DNA of 64,000 nt from Pseudomonas antarctica (lineage in GTDB: Bacteria; Pseudomonadota; Gammaproteobacteria; Pseudomonadales; Pseudomonadaceae), in the NCBI RefSeq assembly GCF_900624995.1, contig NZ_UYXQ01000003.1:1-64000 (forward strand), in the 5' to 3' direction. The stretch's first letter is position 1, and every line of letters begins with the position of its first letter. A model generated the notes under the pieces. It ran no database searches and was not told where the DNA came from. It saw only the letters and a list, made by a program, of their open reading frames with translations. Below, piece after piece: positions 24,234 through 32,021 of the stretch. A program made the position numbers and the translations under genes.

Positions 24234-24264
24234 GCAAATGCTAATTTGCATATTTAGTGCAAAT
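24234..24264. promoter_or_regulatory. Operator in front of the repressor gene
   Basis: ATGCTAATTTGCAT at 24238-24251 fits ATGC-N6-GCAT, the pattern of the three sites at 23312-23379. It overlaps two longer dyads, GCAAAT-GCTA-ATTTGC (24234-24249) and ATTTGCA-N7-TGCAAAT (24244-24264). It lies 37 bases before the repressor ATG and suggests autoregulation. Confidence 0.6.
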
Positions 24265-24508
24265 CCAGAAGGCGTTAGCCAACATGTCAGTAAGCAATGG
24301 GGGCCTAGGCACTCGTCAATTTCAAAGTCTGAGAGGCTGTTATCGGCCAAATGCAGTCATTCAGCCATATGGTGAGTAGCGGATCTGAGATTGTGCGGAA
24401 CCTCCGCCCCCGAAGACGCCCGCGCAGAGATGCCGTTACGAGCTAGGTTCACAGGCAATCGTGAGCTGGTATAACTGTTTGGTATACAGGCACGAAGGAA
24501 GGGAAGCC
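24265..24508. other. Gene-free boundary between tailocin and accessory strip
   Basis: No gene is seen. The abi promoter should lie here: GGTATAACTGTTTGGTATAC at about 24469-24488 contains two GGTATA boxes and a CTG-N9-CAG dyad, which is one base short of a LexA box. Confidence 0.35.
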
Positions 24509-25252
24509 ATGGCTCTCATTGATGAAGTTGAAGGCTTGCAATCGATTTACATCAATCGTTCAACCGGGAATGGAAACGACGATGATGAGCGGGATTACCC
24601 TCTTTACCGGCAGAGCGTTCTTGATGACCCTCGTGTGGCCTCGCTGGTGCCCGCGTGGGTGCGTCGTTACAGGAATTTGGATCAGTTTTGGGGGTTCATC
24701 CAGCCGAAATTCCCAAGCTACGCAGAGCGCAGGAAGTTCATCTGGGATGATTTTAGGGCGCTCGTCGACTTCGCTGAATCGGGTGGGGAGCACCCTTCGG
24801 ATATCGTTGTCTCGGAGGCGCTGGACCGCATTGACGCTGAACACGTTCGGATCGCTTGGACAAAGGCGCTTGAAAGGCGCTCAACTGACCCCGAGGGAGC
24901 TATTACCATGGCTCGTACGCTCATAGAATCGGTATGCAAACACATTCTTGACGAAGCCGGAACGAGCGACCATGAGACGACTCCTGATCTGAACAAGCTC
25001 TACAAACAAACAGCTACGCTTTTAAATCTGACGAAGGCACAGCATGAAGAGGTCGTGTTCAAGCAAATCCTCGGAGGGTGTACCGCAGTTATAGAAGGGT
25101 TAGGCGCGCTTCGGAATCGTCTAAGCGATGCTCACGGAAAAGGAAAAAGCGGGGTGAAGGCTGCTCCACGGCATGCAGAACTGGCAGTGAATCTGGCGGG
25201 CTCAACTGCGCTTTTCCTGCTTGCCACATGGGAGGCGAAGAACGGCGATTGA
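24509..25252 (+). CDS. Abortive infection family protein with C-terminal HEPN-type motif
   Basis: The 247-residue protein has an N-terminal domain (about 1-95, RYRNLDQFWGFIQPKFPSYA) followed by an Abi_C-type domain (about 128-243, GAITMARTLIESVCKHILDE at 130-149). Near the end, RNRLSDAH (residues 202-209) matches the R-N-x-x-x-x-x-H motif of HEPN ribonucleases. Such proteins are thought to stop phage growth by cleaving RNA and halting the host. AAGGGA lies just before ATG 24509. The gene is a singleton, transcribed toward mutS, in a lower-GC strip beside the tailocin repressor. Trigger and target are unknown. Confidence 0.75.
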   Translation: MALIDEVEGLQSIYINRSTGNGNDDDERDYPLYRQSVLDDPRVASLVPAWVRRYRNLDQFWGFIQPKFPSYAERRKFIWDDFRALVDFAESGGEHPSDIVVSEALDRIDAEHVRIAWTKALERRSTDPEGAITMARTLIESVCKHILDEAGTSDHETTPDLNKLYKQTATLLNLTKAQHEEVVFKQILGGCTAVIEGLGALRNRLSDAHGKGKSGVKAAPRHAELAVNLAGSTALFLLATWEAKNGD

Positions 25253-25481
25253 GTGTGGTATCGCTCAATAAGGGGCGGATCAAATTCAGTACAGATGGAT
25301 GGTCAAATCAACCTAGTACCGACAAATCAAAAACGTCCGCTTCTGGCCGACTCCTGCCTGCCATGAAAGGCTGCGATCAACATGATAGAGGGCCTATCAG
25401 CCGTTCCCAACGAGACTTACTAAAGGGCACTCTCATTAGCTATATTGCGGCATCAGAATGAGAGTTTAATAAGGAAAAATT
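25253..25481. repeat. Intergenic spacer with repeat unit and 9-base inverted repeat
   Basis: GTCCGCTTCTGGCCGACTCC near 25340 is a degenerate copy of a spacer element found twice more in the strip (near 25850-25925 and 26250-26275). A perfect inverted repeat ACTCTCATT (25429-25437) / AATGAGAGT (25457-25465) lies just before the next gene and could fold in its leader. Confidence 0.45.
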
Positions 25482-25487
25482 TTGGAC

Positions 25488-25832
25488 ATGTCTGAGGTAA
25501 AGGCTGAACTGGAGGCGGTGCTTCAGGATTTCGGGGCTCGTCCCTATGGTTTTTTTTCCATCCTGGACGATTCAGACAACCCGAACCTCAATCTGCGCAA
25601 GCAGAATACTGACTGGGACTTCATAAAATCCGAGCGCTGGCACAGCATTGATCTGTCCAGCTACATGCTATGGAGCATTTCTGACAACGGAGATCTGCTT
25701 TGGTGGAATGGTGAGCAGACAATCGCGATGAATCCGAGGGACGGTACCTACCTGTCCGAGCCCGTCAGTCCGCGGGGGTTCATTCGTCTTGTGGGGCTGA
25801 ACAAGGTCGGAAGACTGTTCCCGGACTTTTGA
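25488..25832 (+). CDS. SMI1/KNR4-like protein, probable orphan immunity protein
   Basis: The roughly 115-residue acidic protein contains YMLWSISDNGDLLWWNGEQT followed by PVSPRGFIRLVG, which resembles the core of SMI1/KNR4 superfamily proteins. Many of these are immunity proteins against secreted or contact-dependent toxins. No toxin gene is adjacent. ATG 25488 is given, but AAGGA at 25471-25475 is 12 bases away and fits TTG 25482 (6 bases) better, so the true start may be TTG. Assignment is by pattern and is moderate at best. Confidence 0.5.
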   Translation: MSEVKAELEAVLQDFGARPYGFFSILDDSDNPNLNLRKQNTDWDFIKSERWHSIDLSSYMLWSISDNGDLLWWNGEQTIAMNPRDGTYLSEPVSPRGFIRLVGLNKVGRLFPDF

Positions 25833-25839
25833 ATGGTCA

Positions 25840-25930
25840 CATACTGGCCGGTTTCTGCCTGTCGCCAACGTCAGCTATGGGTCGAAAGCAGCCGGTCGCG
25901 CCTGACCGCTTTCGACCCAAAGCGGCCCTT
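25840..25930. repeat. Second copy of the spacer element
   Basis: CCGGTTTCTGCCTGTCGCC at about 25850 and, in inverted order, GGGTCGAAAGCAGCCGGTCG and GACCGCTTTCGACCC to 25920 form a long imperfect palindrome. Similar elements are common between genes in Pseudomonas. It follows the stop of the SMI1-like gene by a few bases. Confidence 0.45.
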
Positions 25931-25984
25931 CGCACTGCGTGCGGTCTGTGGGTAGAATCCCTTTTTCCAAACCAGTACCAATTG

Positions 25985-26254
25985 ATGCCAATGGTCCAAC
26001 CGACGACAGTAGCCAACATCATTGGCCCTTGGAAAGGAGAGGCTCCGACAACGTTACTACAGCATTGTCGAGATGCCTGGGACACTCCTTTTAAAGAACT
26101 GTCAGATCTCATGGTCGCTACTTTTCTGAACCAGCGAATCGCATTTCCTCAAATGTTGGCCGAGGCCAAGCGGCGATTGGATTCAGAGCCCCGCGATGAC
26201 ACGGAATACTTCGATGACCAGTTAGCTGAGGCAGTTCTAGGTGCTGACAAGTGA
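25985..26254 (+). CDS. CdiI-like contact-dependent inhibition immunity protein (orphan)
   Basis: The 89-residue acidic protein has LLQHCRDAWDTPFKELSDLM, then NQRIAFPQMLAEAKRRLDSE, and ends in an acidic tail with YFDDQLAEAVL. This order (short N-terminal helix, P-[LF]-x-x-L-x-x-L, Q-x-x-x-F/L, then a D-D-x-L end) resembles the CdiI_2 family of immunity proteins for CDI toxins. No cdiA or toxin fragment is nearby. ATG 25985 is chosen because the frame upstream runs through the spacer element. No clear ribosome-binding site precedes it. Confidence 0.45.
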   Translation: MPMVQPTTVANIIGPWKGEAPTTLLQHCRDAWDTPFKELSDLMVATFLNQRIAFPQMLAEAKRRLDSEPRDDTEYFDDQLAEAVLGADK

Positions 26255-26546
26255 CCGTTTCTGGCCGAAAGCTGCCTTCACCTTTAAGCCACTGACCAGA
26301 GGTCTTACATCTTTAGGTGATCATTTCCGGGGCGTATCCTTCCGCCTGGGTCCGATGGCAACTGGCGGAGCACGGAGGTTTCCCATTTCCCAGTTGCACC
26401 CACCCCACCACCACGCTACCCTCCCTCCGTCGCTGCCAATTCAGCGACCGGGCCTGATAACCCGTCTAGATGCAGGCGCCAAAAGCGCCACGCATTCGTT
26501 CAAACAACGAACGTGGTAGCTCTCAATTGATATGGGAGTTTTACCG
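26255..26546 (+). other. Spacer copy plus structured leader before the DUF3077-like gene
   Basis: The third spacer copy (GACCGTTTCTGGCCGAAAGC) overlaps the end of the CdiI-like gene. Further on, three hairpins follow each other: CGGG-N8-CCCG at 26449-26464, GGCGC-CAAAA-GCGCC at 26475-26489 and CGTTC-N7-GAACG at 26497-26513. They end about 35 bases before ATG 26547. The arrangement looks like a folded 5' leader. No known riboswitch class is recognised. Confidence 0.4.
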
Positions 26547-26827
26547 ATGACCGCTACAAATCCGTCTGCGTTAACCACCCTCGGCGTCACCCCTTCTCCT
26601 TTCACTCCGACCAACCTCTATTCCGCGTCAACTGCGGTGTTTCCCTGCACGAAGCCTTGCATCACGCCTCCGACCTCCTCCACGTTGCCAAGCAGCTCGC
26701 AGAAGATGCGGCGATGACCAAGGAGACGGACCGTTACGCCTGGGCGTCGCATTACTTGCAGGAGATGGTCAAGGCGGTGATTGATGATGTGGTGAAGGTG
26801 TTGGATTCGCCTGTTAACAATCATTAA
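26547..26827 (+). pseudogene. DUF3077/DUF6124-like small protein gene with a frameshift
   Basis: The frame starting at ATG 26547 (MTATNPSALTTLGVTP) continues in another frame after about position 26620. From there the sequence reads LFRVNCGVSLHEALHHASDL, then AEDAAMTKETDRYAWASHYL, and ends SPVNNH at TAA 26825-26827. The second part fits the Pseudomonas DUF3077-type family (VSLHEAL-x-HASDLL). A two-base insertion or one-base loss around CTCTATTCC at 26616-26624 explains the break. It is either an inactivated gene or a sequencing error. A strong terminator follows. Confidence 0.5.
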
Positions 26828-26838
26828 GGGCCGACAGT

Positions 26839-26878
26839 AAAAAAGGGCGGCGCTTATATAAAGGCGCCGCCCTTTTTT
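26839..26878 (+). terminator. Strong terminator after the DUF3077-like gene
   Basis: A nine-base GC stem GGGCGGCGC / GCGCCGCCC (26845-26853 and 26864-26872) is flanked by A and T runs. It closes the accessory strip before mutS. Confidence 0.9.
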
Positions 26879-27200
26879 GTGTTTTACCTAGCCGTTTACG
26901 ACCTGCGAAGCCCCGACTTCACGTGTTAACCTTGCGCCCATCGCAAAAATGCTGGGCCAAGCGCCCAATGCCGATCAGTTAAGTGACCCCGATTGGGCAC
27001 GATGTTGAGCTTTCGAACTTCAGCGATGCAGGGCCTGCGGCCTGCAGGTACAGCGCGGCGATCCCTTCGCAGCCTCGCTAAGGCTCGACCGCTCGCACAT
27101 TCGGCCTGCGTCGTTTGGAAGTCCGCGCTGCGCAACTGATCGACACTGGACCACGCGCCCCCTTTGCCCCATCACTTTCAACGAATTTGCCTACTATCCA
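26879..27200. other. Gene-free interval upstream of mutS
   Basis: No gene is supported. The stretch contains degenerate intergenic repeats, including GATCCCTTCGCAGCCTCGCT near 27060, and must hold the mutS promoter. I could not identify the promoter with confidence. Confidence 0.35.
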
Positions 27201-29792
27201 ATGAGTAAAAACACCTCCGATCTGTCCTCCCACACGCCGATGATGCAGCAGTACTGGCGTCTGAAAAACCAGCACCCTGATCAGTTGATGTTCTATCGCA
27301 TGGGCGACTTCTACGAGATCTTCTATGAGGATGCGAAGAAGGCCGCCAAGTTGCTGGACATCACCTTGACCGCGCGCGGGCAGTCGGCGGGGCAGTCGAT
27401 TCCGATGTGTGGGATTCCTTACCATTCGTTGGAAGGCTACTTGGTCAAGCTGGTGAAGCTGGGCGAGTCGGTGGTGATCTGTGAGCAGATCGGCGACCCA
27501 GCGACCAGCAAGGGGCCGGTGGAACGTCAGGTGGTGCGCATTATTACGCCGGGCACGGTGAGTGATGAGGCGTTGCTGGATGAGCGTCGTGACAACTTGA
27601 TCGCGGCGGTGTTGGGCGATGAGCGTTTGTTCGGCCTGTCGGTGCTGGACATCACCAGCGGCAATTTCAGCGTGCTGGAGATCAAGGGCTGGGAGAACTT
27701 GCTGGCGGAGCTGGAGCGTATCAACCCGGTGGAGTTGCTGATCCCGGATGATTGGCCTAAGGACTTGCCAGCGGAGAAGCGTCGTGGGACCAAGCGTCGT
27801 GCGCCGTGGGACTTTGAGCGTGATTCGGCGTTGAAGAGTCTGTGCCAGCAATTCTCGGTGCAAGACCTTAAAGGTTTCGGTTGCGAAAACCTGACCCTGG
27901 CCATCGGCGCCGCCGGTTGTTTGCTCGGCTATGCCAAGGAAACCCAGCGCACCGCCCTGCCGCATTTGCGCAGCCTGCGCCATGAGCGCCTGGACGATAC
28001 CGTGGTGCTCGATGGCGCCAGCCGTCGCAACCTGGAGTTGGACACCAACCTGGCCGGTGGCCGCGATAACACGCTGCAATCGGTGGTCGACCGTTGCCAG
28101 ACCGCCATGGGCAGCCGCTTGCTGACCCGTTGGTTGAACCGCCCACTGCGCGACCTGACTGTGCTGCAAGCGCGCCAGACGTCTATTACCTGCCTGCTGG
28201 ATGGCTATCGCTTTGAAATGCTGCAGCCGCAGCTGAAAGAAATCGGTGATATCGAGCGCATCCTGGCGCGGATCGGCCTGCGTAATGCGCGGCCGCGTGA
28301 CTTGGCACGCCTGCGCGATGCCTTGAGCGCGCTGCCGCAGTTGCAAGCAGCGATGACCCACCTCGACACGCCGCACCTGCAACAGTTGGCCGTGACCGCC
28401 GGCACTTACCCGGACCTCGCGGCGCTGTTGGAAAAAGCCATTATCGACAACCCGCCGGCGATCATCCGTGACGGCGGCGTGCTGAAAACCGGTTACGACA
28501 CCGAGCTGGATGAGCTGCAATCGCTGAGCGAAAACGCCGGGCAGTTCCTGATTGACCTGGAAGCCCGCGAAAAAGCTCGCACGGGCCTGGCCAACTTGAA
28601 AGTCGGTTACAACCGCGTGCACGGCTACTTTATTGAGTTGCCGAGCAAGCAGGCCGAGTCGGCGCCGATCGACTATCAGCGGCGTCAAACCCTTAAAGGT
28701 GCCGAGCGTTTCATCACGCCGGAGCTCAAAGAGTTTGAAGACAAGGCACTGTCGGCCAAGAGCCGCGCTCTGGCGCGGGAAAAGATGCTGTATGAAGCCT
28801 TGCTCGAAGACTTGATCAGCCGTTTGGCGCCACTGCAAGACACCGCCGCCGCCCTGGCGGAACTGGATGTGTTGAGCAACCTCGCCGAGCGCGCGCTGAA
28901 CCTCGACCTGAACTGCCCGCGTTTTGTCAGCGAGCCGTGCATGCGCATCGTGCAGGGGCGCCACCCGGTGGTGGAGCAGGTGTTGACTACGCCGTTCGTT
29001 GCCAACGACCTGTCGCTGGATGACGATACCCGCATGCTGGTGATCACCGGTCCGAACATGGGCGGTAAATCCACCTACATGCGCCAGACCGCGCTGATCG
29101 TGTTGCTGGCGCATATCGGCAGCTTTGTACCGGCGGCCAGTTGCGAGCTGTCGCTGGTGGACCGCATTTTCACCCGGATCGGTTCCAGCGATGACCTGGC
29201 CGGTGGCCGTTCGACCTTTATGGTGGAAATGAGCGAAACCGCCAACATCCTGCACAACGCCACCGAACGCAGCTTGGTGCTGATGGATGAAGTGGGGCGC
29301 GGCACCAGCACCTTTGATGGTCTGTCCCTGGCATGGGCGGCGGCCGAGCGCCTGGCGCATCTGCGCGCTTATACGCTGTTTGCCACGCACTATTTCGAGC
29401 TGACCGTATTGCCGGAAAGCGAGCCGCTGGTGGCTAACGTGCACCTCAATGCCACCGAGCACAACGAGCGCATCGTGTTCCTGCACCACGTGCTGCCGGG
29501 GCCGGCCAGCCAGAGTTACGGCCTGGCCGTGGCGCAACTGGCCGGTGTGCCGAGCGAGGTGATCACGCGTGCCCGCGAGCACCTGAGCCGCCTGGAAGAA
29601 ACCGCCCTGCCCCACGAGATACCCGTGGCCAGCCCGGCCAAAGTCAGCAACAAACCCAGCGCGCCGCACCAGAGTGATATGTTCGCCAGCTTGCCGCATC
29701 CGGTGCTGGATGAGTTGGCTAAGCTTGACGTGGACGGCTTGACGCCGCGCAAAGCGCTCGAAATGTTATATGCACTGCAGACTCGGATATAA
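27201..29792 (+). CDS. mutS: DNA mismatch repair protein MutS
   Basis: The 863-residue protein recognises mismatches and starts repair with MutL. The mismatch-binding motif appears as [20 protein letters not shown] (about residues 30-49, with Phe-Tyr-Glu). The ATPase has Walker [15 protein letters not shown] near 617 and Walker B-type [15 protein letters not shown] near 695. A C-terminal helix follows ([19 protein letters not shown]). Length is normal. It is the other landmark of the mutS-cinA tailocin site and precedes fdxA, as in P. aeruginosa. Confidence 0.98.
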   Translation: MSKNTSDLSSHTPMMQQYWRLKNQHPDQLMFYRMGDFYEIFYEDAKKAAKLLDITLTARGQSAGQSIPMCGIPYHSLEGYLVKLVKLGESVVICEQIGDPATSKGPVERQVVRIITPGTVSDEALLDERRDNLIAAVLGDERLFGLSVLDITSGNFSVLEIKGWENLLAELERINPVELLIPDDWPKDLPAEKRRGTKRRAPWDFERDSALKSLCQQFSVQDLKGFGCENLTLAIGAAGCLLGYAKETQRTALPHLRSLRHERLDDTVVLDGASRRNLELDTNLAGGRDNTLQSVVDRCQTAMGSRLLTRWLNRPLRDLTVLQARQTSITCLLDGYRFEMLQPQLKEIGDIERILARIGLRNARPRDLARLRDALSALPQLQAAMTHLDTPHLQQLAVTAGTYPDLAALLEKAIIDNPPAIIRDGGVLKTGYDTELDELQSLSENAGQFLIDLEAREKARTGLANLKVGYNRVHGYFIELPSKQAESAPIDYQRRQTLKGAERFITPELKEFEDKALSAKSRALAREKMLYEALLEDLISRLAPLQDTAAALAELDVLSNLAERALNLDLNCPRFVSEPCMRIVQGRHPVVEQVLTTPFVANDLSLDDDTRMLVITGPNMGGKSTYMRQTALIVLLAHIGSFVPAASCELSLVDRIFTRIGSSDDLAGGRSTFMVEMSETANILHNATERSLVLMDEVGRGTSTFDGLSLAWAAAERLAHLRAYTLFATHYFELTVLPESEPLVANVHLNATEHNERIVFLHHVLPGPASQSYGLAVAQLAGVPSEVITRAREHLSRLEETALPHEIPVASPAKVSNKPSAPHQSDMFASLPHPVLDELAKLDVDGLTPRKALEMLYALQTRI

Positions 29793-29934
29793 CGCAGACG
29801 CTTGCAAGCTGGTAGACTCTCGCGCGGTTTGGGATGCTGCAGGCTTTTAGCCTGGCCTGCAGACTATCGCTCCCGAACCTCGCGAACCCCACCACAAGGG
29901 GTTTCGCTGCCGCCGCCTGAGGAGAGAATTAGAA

Positions 29935-30258
29935 ATGACCTTCGTCGTTACCGACAACTGCATCAAGTGCAAGTACACCGACTGCGTCGAAGTGTGTCCG
30001 GTGGACTGCTTCTACGAAGGCCCGAACTTCCTGGTTATCCACCCGGATGAGTGCATCGACTGCGCCCTGTGTGAACCAGAGTGCCCGGCCGTCGCTATTT
30101 TCTCCGAGGACGAAGTCCCGGCAGAGATGCAGGAATTTATTCAGTTGAACGTTGATTTGGCGGAAATCTGGCCGAATATCACTGAGCGTAAAGAGCCAAT
30201 GCCTGATGCAGCGGAGTGGGATGGCAAGAAAGGTAAGATTGCAGACCTCGAGCGCTAA
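29935..30258 (+). CDS. fdxA: Ferredoxin FdxA (7Fe-8S type)
   Basis: The 107-residue electron carrier has the seven-iron pattern. The first cluster region is [17 protein letters not shown] (residues 9-25), and the second is [12 protein letters not shown] at about 39-50. The C-terminal extension [17 protein letters not shown] is typical of Azotobacter-type FdI. AGGAGAG lies before the ATG. The gene is 142 bases after mutS, and its terminator lies at 30276-30301. In P. aeruginosa the order is also mutS-fdxA. Confidence 0.96.
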   Translation: MTFVVTDNCIKCKYTDCVEVCPVDCFYEGPNFLVIHPDECIDCALCEPECPAVAIFSEDEVPAEMQEFIQLNVDLAEIWPNITERKEPMPDAAEWDGKKGKIADLER

Positions 30259-30275
30259 ACGCGCCGCCGCCCGAT

Positions 30276-30301
30276 AAAAAGGCCCCTTGCGGGCCTTTTT
30301 G
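30276..30301 (+). terminator. Terminator of fdxA
   Basis: GGCCC-CTTGC-GGGCC at 30281-30295 lies between A and T runs. Confidence 0.9.
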
Positions 30302-30336
30302 CGTTTCTGCGCGGAGGGTTTCACTTTTCTACAGGC

Positions 30337-30469
30337 AAAAAAAAGGGGCGGTATGACCCGCCCACATTTTTTCCCTAGTCCCTGTATTCCTTTTCATCGT
30401 CCTGATGAATCGCATCCTGCGACGTTCCTTCAACCATCGTTCCTTGATGGCTGTGTCAATCCGTGGACA
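30337..30469 (-). ncRNA. rsmZ: Small regulatory RNA RsmZ
   Basis: Read on the minus strand, the 133-base RNA starts TGTCCACGGATTGACACAGC, and several exposed GGA motifs follow. They include stem-loops CCATC-AAGGAAC-GATGG, TCGCA-GGA-TGCGA and CATC-AGGAC-GATG, plus single-stranded AAGGAA and AGGGA. It ends with the terminator GGGCGG-GTCATA-CCGCCC followed by T8. This is the layout of Pseudomonas RsmZ, which titrates RsmA/CsrA proteins. A GacA upstream site lies at 30642-30659. Position next to fdxA matches P. aeruginosa and P. protegens. The exact 5' end is estimated. Confidence 0.9.
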
Positions 30470-30641
30470 CAGGGCTGATGTTAGAGAGTTCCAAGGGAAG
30501 TTCAACGGGATCCAACCCGTGGACTGACAGACTTCAGCACTCAAATTGGAATAAATAATTGTTATATTTCAACGAGATAAAAAAATCTTTCACAAAATCA
30601 GGACGTACACGCCCGGTAAAAAAACCAAACACTTACCCAAA

Positions 30642-30659
30642 AGTAAGCGAATGCTTACA
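30642..30659 (-). promoter_or_regulatory. GacA upstream activating sequence for rsmZ
   Basis: On the minus strand TGTAAGCATTCGCTTACT fits TGTAAG-N6-CTTACA with one mismatch. Its centre is about 180 bases before the presumed RsmZ start, the usual distance for GacA-controlled small RNAs. Confidence 0.88.
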
Positions 30660-30712
30660 CACGCCATTGCGTAAATGCGTATTTGGGAACCGTTGACGAA
30701 TCCTCAGGCATG

Positions 30713-30743
30713 AAAAAGCCCCGACACAGTCGAGGCTTTTTCT
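30713..30743 (-). terminator. Terminator of apbC
   Basis: AAAAGCC-(C)CGAC-ACAG-TCG(A)-GGCTTTT forms an imperfect stem just after the apbC stop, with a T-run on the minus strand. Confidence 0.8.
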
Positions 30744-30755
30744 CCTTCAAACCGA

Positions 30756-31850
30756 TCAGTCGTCGCTCACCGTAATCGTCGGCATTGCCGGCGCAGCCGC
30801 TTCTTGCAGGACGATCCGCGCGCCCACATGACGGGCCAGCTCTTGGTAGATCATAGCGATCTGCCCGTCGGGCTCGGCCGCCACAGTGGGCTTGCCGCCG
30901 TCAGCCTGTTCACGAATTTCCATCGCCAGCGGCAACGAGGCCAGTAGTTCGACGCCGTATTGGGTTGCCAGCTTCTCGCCCCCGCCCTCGCCAAACAGGT
31001 GCTCGGCATGCCCGCAGTTGGAGCAGATGTGTACCGCCATGTTCTCCACGACGCCCAGCACCGGGATGTTGACCTTGCGGAACATCTCCACGCCTTTTCT
31101 GGCGTCGAGCAGCGCCAGGTCCTGAGGCGTGGTCACGATCACCGAACCGGCCACCGGGACTTTCTGCGCCAGGGTCAGCTGGATGTCGCCGGTGCCTGGC
31201 GGCATGTCGATCACTAAGTAATCCAGGTCGCCCCAGGCGGTCTGGGTGACCAGTTGCAGCAAGGCGCCTGAAACCATTGGCCCGCGCCAGACCATCGGCG
31301 TGTTGTCGTCGGTGAGAAAAGCCATGGACATGACCTCAACGCCCATCGACTCAATCGGCACGAACCACTTCTGGTCCTTGACCTTGGGTCGGGTGCCTTC
31401 GGCAATGCCGAACATCACGCCTTGGCTGGGGCCGTAGATGTCGGCGTCGAGAATGCCCACGCGGGCACCTTCTCGGGCCAGGGCCAGCGCCAGGTTGGCG
31501 GCCGTGGTGGATTTACCCACGCCGCCCTTGCCGGACGCCACGGCGACCACGTTCTTGCCGTTGGCCAGGCCCGGGATCTGCGCCTGGGCCTTGTGCGCGG
31601 CGATCACGCACTGGATGTCGACCTTGGCCGAACGCACGCCGTCCAAGCCTTCGATGGCCATTTGCAGCATTTGCGCCCAACCGCTCTTGAACAGACCGGC
31701 GGCATAACCCAGTTGCAACTGGACTGACACCTGGTCGCCCTGGACCTCGATGGCGCGTACACAGCCGGCGCTGACCGGGTCCTGGTTCAAATAGGGGTCG
31801 GTGTATTGGCGAAGAACGGCTTCCACCGCTGCGCGATTGACGGCGCTCAT
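30756..31850 (-). CDS. apbC: Iron-sulfur cluster carrier ApbC (Mrp/Nbp35 family)
   Basis: The 364-residue P-loop ATPase carries Fe-S clusters to target apoproteins. An N-terminal DUF59-type domain occupies residues 1-90. The deviant Walker A is ASGKGGVGKSTTAANLALAL (about 105-124), Walker B DYLVIDMPPGTGD is near 210, and the cluster-binding cysteines are in CSNCGHAEHLFG (about 284-295). Length is normal for the two-domain form. It is divergent from metG, a common pairing in gammaproteobacteria. Confidence 0.95.
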   Translation of the reverse strand: MSAVNRAAVEAVLRQYTDPYLNQDPVSAGCVRAIEVQGDQVSVQLQLGYAAGLFKSGWAQMLQMAIEGLDGVRSAKVDIQCVIAAHKAQAQIPGLANGKNVVAVASGKGGVGKSTTAANLALALAREGARVGILDADIYGPSQGVMFGIAEGTRPKVKDQKWFVPIESMGVEVMSMAFLTDDNTPMVWRGPMVSGALLQLVTQTAWGDLDYLVIDMPPGTGDIQLTLAQKVPVAGSVIVTTPQDLALLDARKGVEMFRKVNIPVLGVVENMAVHICSNCGHAEHLFGEGGGEKLATQYGVELLASLPLAMEIREQADGGKPTVAAEPDGQIAMIYQELARHVGARIVLQEAAAPAMPTITVSDD

Positions 31851-32021
31851 GGGCTACTCCCGAAAAAGACTGACTGAAACAGGCGGCTATCCTAACCGTT
31901 CCAGACGCCCAACGGCATGCTTTCCAGACTTGGGAATATTCAGAAACCGCGCCACGGGGTGAAATATATTTCCCGGCGCTTTATAGTGGCCGACCTCCGT
32001 TTCATCAAGTAGCCGAGCCCC

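Noticed and set aside
10454..24264. Intact temperate prophage
   Set aside because: Only tail, lysis and repressor genes are present. With no capsid, packaging or integration genes it is a tailocin.
24470..24490. LexA-like dyad in front of the abi gene
   Set aside because: CTGTTTGGTATACAG has nine bases between CTG and CAG instead of ten, so it is not a valid LexA box. Compare the perfect recA site.
26241..26519. 92-codon open frame
   Set aside because: It runs through the spacer element and the three-hairpin leader, lacks a ribosome-binding site, and is better explained as structured non-coding DNA.
27078..29699. 873-codon open frame on the minus strand
   Set aside because: It is antisense to mutS, which has clear motifs throughout. 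The opposite frame is open only because of high GC at third positions, and its product is Gln/His/Arg-rich with no family likeness.
30329..30544. 71-codon open frame on the minus strand
   Set aside because: It coincides with rsmZ, whose hairpins, GGA motifs, terminator and GacA site explain the sequence.
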